A stretch of DNA of 64,000 bases from Corynebacterium maris DSM 45190 (GTDB lineage Bacteria; Actinomycetota; Actinomycetes; Mycobacteriales; Mycobacteriaceae), in the NCBI RefSeq assembly GCF_000442645.1, contig NC_021915.1, positions 620,001 to 684,000 on the forward strand, read 5' to 3'. Each line of letters begins with the position of its first letter. Position 1 is the first letter of the stretch. Below the pieces are notes generated by a model. That model was not told where the DNA came from. It saw only the letters and a list, made by a program, of their open reading frames with translations, and made no database searches. This document shows, piece after piece, positions 40,939-48,779 of this stretch. The position numbers and the translations under genes were made by a program.

Positions 40939-41775
40939 CTAACCGTGCGCGGTCGGGCGCCAGAAGCCCTGGAAGCCCATGGACATGTTGGAGGTGCGCA
41001 CCGGGTTGGTCTGTACGGGGTCGCCGGCTTCGATCATCTGCCCGTCGCCGATGTACATGGCCACGTGCCCGTCCCACACGGCCAGGTCCCCGGGTTGCAG
41101 CTGGTCGGCGGTGACTTGGGCGCCGACGGTCATTTCTTCGGCGGTGCGTGGCAGCTCGACCCCGGCTTGGCGGTAGGCCCATTGCACGAGCCCGGAGCAG
41201 TCGAAGCCGCCGGGTTGGGTGCCGCCCCAGACATACGGGGTGCCGAGCTGGCCCAACGCCGCGTCCACGGCGGCCTGGCCGGCGGCGTCCGCGGCCGGGG
41301 CGGGGGCATTCAGCGCCGCCGGTTCCGCCGTCGTCTCTTCCTCGATGTGGTCGAGCTGCGCCGCCACGGGTTCGAGCTCCGCGGTCAAGGCCCCGGCGCG
41401 GGTCTCCGCCTGGGCGAGGCCGGCGTGGGTGACGGTGGCCAGTTGAGCGTCGGCGGCGGGGCGGTGGTGGGGCAGCAGCGCCTGCAGGGCCAGCGGTAGG
41501 GCGGTACGCAGCAGGTCCAGGGCGATGTGCAGGAGGTCGGCGCGGGCGGCGTCTATGAGGGCGCCGGCGGTGTGGTGGAGCTCGTCGGTGAGCGTCTGGT
41601 CGTCGTCGAGCCGGTGGGCCAGTGTAGCCAGGTCCGCGGCGGCGCCGGGCGCGCCCATGTAGTCGCCTAGCGCCGGCAGCGCCGCCAGGTCGGGGAAGAC
41701 GTGCGCCGGGGTGGCGGGCAGAGGCGGCGGGAGCAGTGCCTCAATGCGGCGCAGGGCGCTGAGCAGGTCGTTCAT
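40939..41775 (-). CDS. NlpC/P60 cell-wall peptidase with helical N-terminus, no Sec signal
   Basis: A 278-residue protein. Residues 1-150 are helical and Ala/Leu/His-rich. The C-terminal NlpC/P60 domain (about 165-278) has the catalytic Cys 193 in GGFDCSGLVQWAY and His 237 in GHVAMYIGDGQMIEA. Such enzymes cleave D-Glu-mDAP bonds in peptidoglycan. No signal peptide is visible, unusual for a wall hydrolase. It is translationally coupled (ATGA) to an upstream 90-residue helical protein, a layout that recalls type VII substrates; the export route is inferred, not shown. Confidence 0.88.
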   Translation of the reverse strand: MNDLLSALRRIEALLPPPLPATPAHVFPDLAALPALGDYMGAPGAAADLATLAHRLDDDQTLTDELHHTAGALIDAARADLLHIALDLLRTALPLALQALLPHHRPAADAQLATVTHAGLAQAETRAGALTAELEPVAAQLDHIEEETTAEPAALNAPAPAADAAGQAAVDAALGQLGTPYVWGGTQPGGFDCSGLVQWAYRQAGVELPRTAEEMTVGAQVTADQLQPGDLAVWDGHVAMYIGDGQMIEAGDPVQTNPVRTSNMSMGFQGFWRPTAHG

Positions 41776-42044
41776 GCCAGGTTCTCCAGCCCGCGGGCGG
41801 TGTGGTCGTCGGCGTCGCGGGCGTCGGCCACGTAGGTTTCGGCGCCGTGGGCGATGCGGTCGAGCCGGTCGGCGAGGTGCCGGCCGCGGTCGCGCAGTCG
41901 GCCCCGGGCACGGCCCAAGGCGTCGGTGAGCCGGTCGGTGGCGGTGTGCCGCGGCGGCGGCTCAGGCGGGGTGGACGGGTACTGGGCGGCGGCCGAGCGG
42001 ACGTCGCGGGCGAGGACGAGGGCGTGGTCAGCGTCGAGGTTCAC
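41772..42044 (-). CDS. Small helical protein coupled to the NlpC/P60 gene
   Basis: A 90-residue protein of two predicted helices around a Pro-rich turn (YPSTPPEPPPRH). The second half repeats charged helical sequence (RARGRLRDRGRHLADRLDRI). It loosely resembles the EspC/WXG100-like small proteins of actinobacterial type VII systems, but a clear YxxxD/E signal is absent. GTG 42044 is chosen; the frame continues to 42173 only as antisense to upp. Its stop overlaps the NlpC/P60 start. Confidence 0.65.
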   Translation of the reverse strand: MNLDADHALVLARDVRSAAAQYPSTPPEPPPRHTATDRLTDALGRARGRLRDRGRHLADRLDRIAHGAETYVADARDADDHTARGLENLA

Positions 42045-42086
42045 ACTTCTTTGGACTGCGCTTCGTGGGAAAAGGTTCCCGCGCGG

Positions 42087-42092
42087 TATTCT
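42087..42092 (+). promoter_or_regulatory. -10 box of upp, leaderless type
   Basis: TATTCT lies exactly 7 bases before the upp ATG at 42100. Confidence 0.5.
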
Positions 42093-42099
42093 GGAACGC

Positions 42100-42735
42100 A
42101 TGCAGATCCATGTCGTAGAACACCCGTTGGCCGCCTCGCGAATGACCCTGCTGCGTGACGCGCGCAGCGACAACGCAGCCTTCCGCTCCGCCCTGTCCGA
42201 TCTGGGCGCGATGCTGGCCTATGAGGCGTCCCGGGACCTCCCCGTCGAGCATTTCGACGTCGACACCCCGGTGGCGCGCACCGTCGGCGCCCGTCTGCAG
42301 CGTCCCCCGATCATTGTCCCGGTCATCCGCGCCGGGCTGGGCATGGTGGATCCGGCGTTGTCCATGATCCCGGATGCGCAGGTCGGTTTCATTGGGCTGG
42401 CGCGTGACGAAGAGACCCACGAGCCGGTGCCGTACCTGGAGGCGCTGCCGGAGGATCTGACCCACCAGCCGGTGTTCGTCGTGGACCCGATGCTGGCCAC
42501 CGGTGGTTCGCTGCTGCACGCCATCCGGTTGTTGGCCGCCCGCGGAGCGACCGACGTCACCGCGATCTGCGTGGTGTCCGCGCAGCCGGGCGTCGACGCC
42601 CTGGCGGATTCTGGGTTGCCGGTGCGGCTGGTGACCGCGGCGATCGACCCCGAACTCAACGAGGACGCTTACATCGTCCCGGGGCTCGGGGACGCGGGCG
42701 ACCGCCTCTACGGGCCGCGCAACATCGATCTATAA
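42100..42735 (+). CDS. upp: Uracil phosphoribosyltransferase
   Basis: Uracil + PRPP to UMP + PPi (pyrimidine salvage). The 211 residues are full length. The start is MQIHVVEHPLAASRMTLLRD, with PIIVPVIRAGLGMVDPAL following. The PRPP-binding motif is VFVVDPMLATGGSLLHA, and the uracil-binding C-terminus is AYIVPGLGDAGDRLYG. ATG 42100 is fixed by homology and by the -10 spacing; longer readings overlap the opposite gene. Confidence 0.97.
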   Translation: MQIHVVEHPLAASRMTLLRDARSDNAAFRSALSDLGAMLAYEASRDLPVEHFDVDTPVARTVGARLQRPPIIVPVIRAGLGMVDPALSMIPDAQVGFIGLARDEETHEPVPYLEALPEDLTHQPVFVVDPMLATGGSLLHAIRLLAARGATDVTAICVVSAQPGVDALADSGLPVRLVTAAIDPELNEDAYIVPGLGDAGDRLYGPRNIDL

Positions 42736-42855
42736 GACGCTCGCCGAGACGAGCGCCGACTTCTCCTATATATTGAGCCTCGCACTGTAAAATTTTGTGG
42801 TGGTTCTCGCCCACGGCGGCGAAGTACACGGGGATACTTTGAAGGGGCTGGCAGC

Positions 42856-43266
42856 GTGAGCGCGAACGCACACGAACCTGTGGGGCACTGGCCCAGTTAC
42901 GGGCATAAGTTGGGGGAAAACCTGCGGGCGCTGCGCATCATGCGGGGTCTCAGCCAGGGGCGGCTGGCGGTCCTGGCGGGGCTGTCCCGCAACGTGGTGT
43001 CCAACCTGGAGCGCAACGAAAACAGCGCGCACAGGTGCTCGGACCCGGTGCTGTCGACCGTCTACAAGCTGGCGCGGGCGCTGCGGGTGCCGCCGGTCGT
43101 GCTGCTGCCGGCGGCGCACCGCCCCGTCAACGGCATCTGCGCGGGGGAGGCGGTGGGGGAAGGCGTCGACCTCTTATGGCCGGCCCGCCCGGAAGACACC
43201 CGCCCCTTCACCGCCGACTACCGCATCTCCGGGCGCCGCGGGCAGACGCCCGACTACGAGCGCTAG
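42856..43266 (+). CDS. XRE-family helix-turn-helix regulator
   Basis: A 136-residue protein with one Cro/CI-type HTH at about 18-75 (LGENLRALRIMRGLSQGRLAVLAGLSRNVVSNLERNE is the block), followed by a short C-terminal region without a recognised ligand domain. The start is GTG, with AAGGGG eleven bases upstream. It lies between upp and the amidohydrolase in the same order as in other corynebacteria. Target genes unknown. Confidence 0.9.
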   Translation: MSANAHEPVGHWPSYGHKLGENLRALRIMRGLSQGRLAVLAGLSRNVVSNLERNENSAHRCSDPVLSTVYKLARALRVPPVVLLPAAHRPVNGICAGEAVGEGVDLLWPARPEDTRPFTADYRISGRRGQTPDYER

Positions 43267-43364
43267 CCCGAGCCGTCCCTGCGTCCAGGGCCATTTCCGA
43301 ACCGCTTGGTCTAGTTGTACACTCGGGGGAACCATTCATCATTTCCCTCCGTGAAAGGACGCTC

Positions 43365-44549
43365 ATGTCGGTTGCCGCCCATGTCGACGCGTGGCTGAAA
43401 GCCCACCGCGACGAAGTGATCGGGTGGCGGCGTCACATCCACGCCCACCCCGAGCTGTCCAACGCCGAACACAAGACCACGGCCTTCCTCGCCATGATCC
43501 TGCGTGAGCACGGACTGGAGCCGACGCTGTTTCCCGGCACCGGCCTGATGGTCGACATCGGCCCCGACGGCGGCCGCATTGCCTTCCGCGCCGACATCGA
43601 CGCCCTCCCGCTCACCGAAGTCACCGGCCTGGAATTCAGCTCCACCGTCCCCGGCGTCGCCCACGCCTGCGGCCACGACGTCCACACCACCGTCGTCCTG
43701 GCCCTGGGGTGCGCGCTCAGCGAAATCCAGGACCAGCTGACCCACGGCGTGCGCCTGATCTTCCAGCCCGCCGAGGAAGTCATGGACGGCGGCGCCGTCG
43801 ACGTCATCTCCTGGGGCGCGCTCGCCGACGTCGCCGCCATCTTCGCCGTCCACGTCGAACCCAAACTGCGGGTCGGGCGCGTCGGCGTGCGCACCGGGGC
43901 CATCACCTCGGCCACCGACGTCCTGGAAATCCAGGTCACTGGCCCCGGCGGCCACACCTCCCGCCCACATTTGAGCAGCGACGTCATCTACGGCCTCGGG
44001 TCACTGATCACCCAGTTGCCCGGCCTGCTGTCGCGTCGGGTCGATCCGCGCACCGGCACGGTGCTGGTGTTCGGCCAGGTCAACTCAGGTTACGCTCCGA
44101 ACGCGATCCCGGAGACCGGTTCCGTGACCGGCACCGCGCGCACCGCGGACATCACCACCTGGCGGAGCATGCAGCCGCTGCTGGAGGAACTGGTGTCCCA
44201 GGTGCTCGCGCCGACCGGCTGCAGCCACACCATCTTGTACCGACGGGGAGTCCCGCCGGTGCTCAACGACGACGTCGCCACGGCGCTGCTTGCCCAGGCC
44301 GCGCGCTCCTTTGACCCGCAGTCGGTCGTCGACGCCCCGCAGTCCTCCGGCGGGGAGGACTTCTCCTGGTACCTGGAGAAAGTGCCCGGTTCCATGGCGC
44401 GGCTGGGGTGCTGGTCGGGGGAGGGCGACCGCCAGGACCTGCACCAAGGTGACCTGCTCGTCGACGAGCGGGCCATCGGGGTGGGCGCACGCATGTTCGC
44501 CGGCGTGGTCGACGAATACGGGGCCGCGCCGGACGCTGAGGGACTTTAG
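43365..44549 (+). CDS. amiA: M20-family amidohydrolase (AmiA-type)
   Basis: A 394-residue M20D metallopeptidase/amidohydrolase removing acyl groups from amino acids or related compounds. Landmarks are WRRHIHAHPELSNAEHKTT, RADIDALPL, the metal-binding ACGHDVHTT and FQPAEEVMDGG, GGHTSRPH in the lid domain and SSGGEDFSWYLEKVPG near the end. ATG has GAAAGGA upstream and a TACACT -10 box about 40 bases further. Substrate unknown. Confidence 0.92.
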   Translation: MSVAAHVDAWLKAHRDEVIGWRRHIHAHPELSNAEHKTTAFLAMILREHGLEPTLFPGTGLMVDIGPDGGRIAFRADIDALPLTEVTGLEFSSTVPGVAHACGHDVHTTVVLALGCALSEIQDQLTHGVRLIFQPAEEVMDGGAVDVISWGALADVAAIFAVHVEPKLRVGRVGVRTGAITSATDVLEIQVTGPGGHTSRPHLSSDVIYGLGSLITQLPGLLSRRVDPRTGTVLVFGQVNSGYAPNAIPETGSVTGTARTADITTWRSMQPLLEELVSQVLAPTGCSHTILYRRGVPPVLNDDVATALLAQAARSFDPQSVVDAPQSSGGEDFSWYLEKVPGSMARLGCWSGEGDRQDLHQGDLLVDERAIGVGARMFAGVVDEYGAAPDAEGL

Positions 44550-44652
44550 CCCGGACTTCGAGCGCGTCGCTCCGGATGAAAGGTGCTGGAGCCTGGGAGA
44601 CCGCTAGGATAGGCGAGTGGTACAGCCAGCATCGTTTATTTGAGGAGAAACC

Positions 44653-46059
44653 TTGACAGCAAGAATCGTCATCATCGGCGGCGGCCCCGCCGGCTACGAA
44701 GCCGCCCTGTCGGGATTCAAGTTTGGCGCCGAAATCACCCTCATCGAGGACAACGGTCCCGGCGGTTCCTCCGTCCTGCTTGACTGTGTTCCCTCGAAGT
44801 CCTTCATCGCCGGCGCGAACATCAAGACTGACCTGCGCCGCGCCGATGACATGGGCCTCAACGAGGGCATCGGCAAGACCCACCTGTCGCTGACCGCGCT
44901 CAACGAGCGTGTCCTGGATCTGGCCTCCCGCCAGTCCACCGATATCCGCGACCAGCTGCGGCAAGCCGGCGTCCGGCTCATCCAGGGGCGCGGTTACTTC
45001 GCGGAGGAGCAGGCACAGACCACCGTGCACAAGGTGCAGGTGGACAAGGTCGACGGCGCCACCGAGACCATCGAATGCGACATGGTGCTCATCTGCACCG
45101 GCGCCACCCCGCGGGTGCTGCCGAAGGCGGTGCCGGACGGGGACCGCATCCTCGACTGGCGCCAGATCTACGGCCTCAAGGAGCTTCCCGACCACCTCGT
45201 CGTCGTCGGTTCCGGCGTGACCGGCGCCGAGTTCGTCTCCGCCTTCGCAGAACTCGGTGTGCAGGTGACCATGGTCGCCTCCCGCGACCGTATCCTTCCG
45301 CACGACGACTCCGACGCCGCCGACACCCTGGAGACCGTGCTTGCCGAGCGCGGGGTGGACCTGGTCAAGCACGCGCGTGTCGAGGAGGTCATCAACACCG
45401 GCACCGGGGTCATCATCCGGACCCAGGACGGCCGAGAGATCGAGGGCTCGCATGCGCTGATGTCCATCGGGTCCATCCCGAACACCGAGGACCTGGGCCT
45501 GGACTGCGTCAGCGTGGAGACCGAGCCTTCCGGCCACATCAACGTGGACCGTGTCTCACGCACCAACGTTCCGGGCATCTACGCCGCCGGCGACTGCTCC
45601 GCGCTCATGCCGCTGGCGTCGGTCGCCGCGATGCAGGGCCGCATCGCGATGTACCACTACCTCGGCGAGGGCGTCTCCCCGCTGCGGCTGAAGACCGTCG
45701 CGACGGCCGTGTTCACCCGTCCAGAGATCGCCGCGGTGGGAATCACCGAGAAGCAGATTCGCGACGGAGAGGCCTCCGCCCGCATGATCACCCTGCCGCT
45801 GTCATCGAACCCGCGCGCCAAGATGCGTTCGCTGAAGCACGGCTTCGTCAAGCTCTTCTGCCGCCAGCACTCCGGCATCATCATCGGCGGCGTCGTGGTC
45901 GCGCCGACGGCGTCCGAGCTGATCCTCCCGATCGCCGTGGCCGTGACCAACAACCTCACCGTCGACAACCTGGCGGACTCCTTCGCGGTCTATCCGTCGC
46001 TGTCCGGTTCGATCACCGAGGCCGCGCGTCGCCTGGTCGCGCACGATGACCTGGAATAG
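44653..46059 (+). CDS. lpdA: LpdA-type NAD(P)H flavoprotein dehydrogenase
   Basis: A 468-residue FAD flavoprotein of the dihydrolipoamide-dehydrogenase fold (FAD motif IIGGGPAGYEAA, NAD motif VVVGSGVTGAEFVSAFAELG, second FAD motif IYAAGDCSALMPL). The redox-active CXXXXC is incomplete: S40-VLLD-C45. The C-terminal His-Glu pair of true lipoamide dehydrogenase is replaced by AVYPSLSGSITEA. It therefore resembles mycobacterial LpdA, an NAD(P)H:quinone-type reductase, not the pyruvate dehydrogenase E3. The start is TTG with GAGGAG upstream; TAGGAT at 44605 is a likely -10. Confidence 0.93.
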   Translation: MTARIVIIGGGPAGYEAALSGFKFGAEITLIEDNGPGGSSVLLDCVPSKSFIAGANIKTDLRRADDMGLNEGIGKTHLSLTALNERVLDLASRQSTDIRDQLRQAGVRLIQGRGYFAEEQAQTTVHKVQVDKVDGATETIECDMVLICTGATPRVLPKAVPDGDRILDWRQIYGLKELPDHLVVVGSGVTGAEFVSAFAELGVQVTMVASRDRILPHDDSDAADTLETVLAERGVDLVKHARVEEVINTGTGVIIRTQDGREIEGSHALMSIGSIPNTEDLGLDCVSVETEPSGHINVDRVSRTNVPGIYAAGDCSALMPLASVAAMQGRIAMYHYLGEGVSPLRLKTVATAVFTRPEIAAVGITEKQIRDGEASARMITLPLSSNPRAKMRSLKHGFVKLFCRQHSGIIIGGVVVAPTASELILPIAVAVTNNLTVDNLADSFAVYPSLSGSITEAARRLVAHDDLE

Positions 46060-46069
46060 GCGATCCGGG

Positions 46070-46130
46070 CGCAACCAGTGCCACTGAGGCCTGCGACGGG
46101 CGTCGAAAAGCGTCAGTGGCAGTGGTTGCG
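46070..46130. repeat. 18-bp near-perfect inverted repeat downstream of lpdA
   Basis: Arms 46070-46087 and 46113-46130 (core CAACCAGTGCCACTGA and its complement) match with one mismatch around a 25-nt spacer. There is no T-run, so this is not a simple intrinsic terminator, and a separate terminator follows. Confidence 0.7.
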
Positions 46131-46139
46131 GCCAGCAGA

Positions 46140-46172
46140 AAACCGCTCCCCGGGTGGGTCGGGGAGCGGTTT
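46140..46172. terminator. Bidirectional terminator between lpdA and glcB
   Basis: A 13-bp stem AAACCGCTCCCCG/CGGGGAGCGGTTT has a 7-nt loop. On the minus strand it is followed by T residues (TTTTCTGC), suiting glcB; on the plus strand it ends in TTT. Confidence 0.8.
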
Positions 46173-46181
46173 CAGTGCTTC

Positions 46182-48365
46182 TTAGGCCAGGCCGTGACGG
46201 TCCTTGAACTCGCGTCGGCGAGCGTGCAGGATCGGTTCGGTGTAGCCGGACGGCTGGGTCGTGCCCTGCAGGATGAGGTCCTTGGCCGCTTGGAACCCGA
46301 TGGAATTCTCGAAGTCGGCGGCCATCGGCAGGTAGTTCGGGTCATCCGCGTTCTGCTTGTCGACGAGAACCGCCATGCGCTCCAGCGAATCGACGACCTC
46401 CTCGGCGGTGACGAGGTTGTGGCGGATCCAGTTCGCCAGGATCTGGGAGGAGATGCGCAGGGTCGCACGGTCCTCCATCAGCTGGGTGTCGTGGATGTCC
46501 GGGACGCGGGAGCAGCCGACGCCATGCTCGATCCAGCGGACGACGTAGCCGAGGATGGACTGGCAGTTGTTGTCCATCTCCTCGCGCTTCTCTTCGGCGG
46601 AGTAGTCGTCCGCCTTGACCGGGACGGTCAGCAGGTCGTGGACGCGGTCTCGGCGGCCGCGGCTGTGCAGCTCGTCCTGGACGGCGCCGACGTCAACCAG
46701 GTGGTAGTGGGAGGCGTGCAGGGTGGCGGCGGTCGGGGAGGGGACCCAGGCGGTGTTCGCTCCCTCCCGAAGCTGGCCGATCTTGGTGTCGACCATCCCG
46801 CGCATCAGGTCGGTCATCGCCCACATGCCCTTGCCGATCTGCGCCTTGCCCGGCAGTGAGTGCGCGATGCCGGCGTCGACGTTGTTGTCCTCGTAGGCCT
46901 GTTTCCAGGCCGCGGTCTGCATGGCGGCCTTGCGCTCCATCGGGCCGGCCTCCATGGAGGAGTGGATCTCGTCGCCGGTGCGGTCCAGGAATCCGGTGTT
47001 GATGAACGCCAGGCGGTCGGCGACCGCCATGATGCAGGCGTCGAGGTTGACGGAGGTGCGGCGCTCCTCGTCCATGACCCCGACCTTGAGGGTGAAGCGC
47101 TCCAGGCCGAGCAGGTCCTCGACGGCGGCGAAGAGGTCATTGGTGAAGGCGACCTCCTCCGGGCCATGCTGCTTCGGCTTGACGATGTAGATCGAACCGG
47201 CGCGGGAGTTGCGCAGCGGGTTGTCGGCCTCCATGGACGGCAGCGCGCCGAGGGCGGTGAAGACGGCGTCCATGATGCCCTCGTAGATCTCCTCGCCGTC
47301 GACCATGATGGCGGGGTTGGTCATGAGGTGGCCGACGTTGCGGCACAGCAGCAGGGAGCGGCCATGCAGGCGGACGGGGGAGCCGTCGGCGCCGGTGAAC
47401 TCGAGATCCTCGTTGAGGCGGCGGGTGAAAGTCTTGCCGCCTTTGCTCATCTCGGCGGTCAGATCGCCGGTGCACAGGCCGTGCCAGTTGGCGTAGCCCA
47501 GGGTCTTGTCGGTGGCGTCGACGGCGGCGACGGAGTCCTCGAAATCGATGATGGTCGAGGTCGCGGACTCGAGACGGACGTCGTTGACGCCGGCGGGGTC
47601 GTCCTGGCCGATCGGGCCCGCGCGGTCGACGTCGATGATCGCGTGCAGGTCGTTGTTGCGCAGCAGGAGCGCGGAGGGGTTGTCGCGCTCGCCCTGCCAG
47701 CCACGGAACCGCTCCGGGTAGGCCAGGGAGATCATGTCGCCGTCGATGATCGCGGACAGTCCGCCGTTGGTGATGACGTAGTCGGTGACGTCTGAGTGGG
47801 AACCCTGGGAGAGTGGGGCGATCTCGTCGAGAAGCGCGCGGGCCCAGGCGATGACTCGACCACCGCGGACCGGGTTGTATCCCTTGCCGGCCTCGCCGCC
47901 GTCGGCGTCGGAGATGACGTCGGATCCGTAGAGGGCGTCGTACAGCGAACCCCAGCGGGCGTTGGCGGCATTGAGCGCGTAGCGGCTGTTGAGGACGGGG
48001 ACCACGAGCTGCGGGCCGGCGATGCGGGCGACCTCTTCGTCGACGTTGGCGGTGCGGATCGGCTCGTCGGCGGGACGCTCGACGAGGTAGCCGATGGAGC
48101 GCAGGAACTCCTCGAGCTCGGCCGGATCCGGTTGGCCCGGGTTGGCGCGGTGGTAGTCGTCGAGCTGGTCCTGCAGCTCGTCGCGGCGGGCGAGGAGCTC
48201 ACGGTTGCGCGGGGTGAACTCAGCGACGATGTCGGCCAATCCCTGCCACAGGCGCTCCGGCGCAATCCCGGCGCGCCGGCAGAGAACGTCGGTGGCGTAG
48301 TCATGCAGGGCGTCGGCGACGTCGAGGCCGGCGACGTTGACGTAAGTGGTGGTCGAGGCGGTCAA
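46182..48365 (-). CDS. glcB: Malate synthase G
   Basis: Glyoxylate + acetyl-CoA to malate + CoA, second enzyme of the glyoxylate shunt. The 727 residues identify the long G isoform. Blocks include VPVLNSRYALNAANARWGSLYDALYGSD, the active-site MTNPAIMVDGEEIYEGIMDAV region, RAGSIYIVKPKQHGPEEVAF, KVGVMDEERRTSVNL and GIAHSLPGKAQIGKGMWA (each longer than shown is avoided). The start is TTG with AGGAGG upstream. It is divergent from aceA across a 414-bp regulatory region, the classical corynebacterial arrangement. Confidence 0.96.
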   Translation of the reverse strand: MTASTTTYVNVAGLDVADALHDYATDVLCRRAGIAPERLWQGLADIVAEFTPRNRELLARRDELQDQLDDYHRANPGQPDPAELEEFLRSIGYLVERPADEPIRTANVDEEVARIAGPQLVVPVLNSRYALNAANARWGSLYDALYGSDVISDADGGEAGKGYNPVRGGRVIAWARALLDEIAPLSQGSHSDVTDYVITNGGLSAIIDGDMISLAYPERFRGWQGERDNPSALLLRNNDLHAIIDVDRAGPIGQDDPAGVNDVRLESATSTIIDFEDSVAAVDATDKTLGYANWHGLCTGDLTAEMSKGGKTFTRRLNEDLEFTGADGSPVRLHGRSLLLCRNVGHLMTNPAIMVDGEEIYEGIMDAVFTALGALPSMEADNPLRNSRAGSIYIVKPKQHGPEEVAFTNDLFAAVEDLLGLERFTLKVGVMDEERRTSVNLDACIMAVADRLAFINTGFLDRTGDEIHSSMEAGPMERKAAMQTAAWKQAYEDNNVDAGIAHSLPGKAQIGKGMWAMTDLMRGMVDTKIGQLREGANTAWVPSPTAATLHASHYHLVDVGAVQDELHSRGRRDRVHDLLTVPVKADDYSAEEKREEMDNNCQSILGYVVRWIEHGVGCSRVPDIHDTQLMEDRATLRISSQILANWIRHNLVTAEEVVDSLERMAVLVDKQNADDPNYLPMAADFENSIGFQAAKDLILQGTTQPSGYTEPILHARRREFKDRHGLA

Positions 48366-48779
48366 GGGGTCCTCCTGGTGTCAAAGGTGGATGGTGTGGT
48401 GAGCGCAACACTAGGGCAGCGAAGTGGCTCGGGAAACGCCCCCGGTGGTTTTGCAGGTTTCGCCACCCCCGGCAAAGGTGTTCCCATCTGTGTTTTTTTG
48501 GGAGGGACCGGGGGATAAACCGCCTGGCCTGCACAAAGCCCCCGGGGCGGGAAGTGTCCCTACATGCGGAAATGGGCAAATGGTACTCACAAAAGGGTGT
48601 GGCCTTTTTACACAAGTTTCACAAATTTGCGGGAAACCCCCCACACCAAAGTTCACAAAGATCGCCGTTGACGGGACTCTCATCGAGGCCCACCATGTGA
48701 ACAACGCCACGAGGAGCCAACCGCTCCACCGAATGCGTCTCACACTCCCACCCGCCGCACAGAATTGAGAGGCCACGCC
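48366..48779. promoter_or_regulatory. glcB-aceA divergent regulatory region
   Basis: No gene lies in these 414 bases. The middle part (48560-48665) is AT-richer and contains CAAATTTGCGGGAAA, TTTTGCAGGTTT (near 48450) and GTGTGGCCTTTTTACACA (near 48598-48616). The first two resemble RamB-type AAnTTTGCAAA sites and the last a CRP/GlxR-type TGTGN8ACA site. CCCCC/GGGGG runs resembling RamA sites also occur. In C. glutamicum RamA, RamB and GlxR control aceA/aceB through such a region; the assignments here are by eye. Confidence 0.5.
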
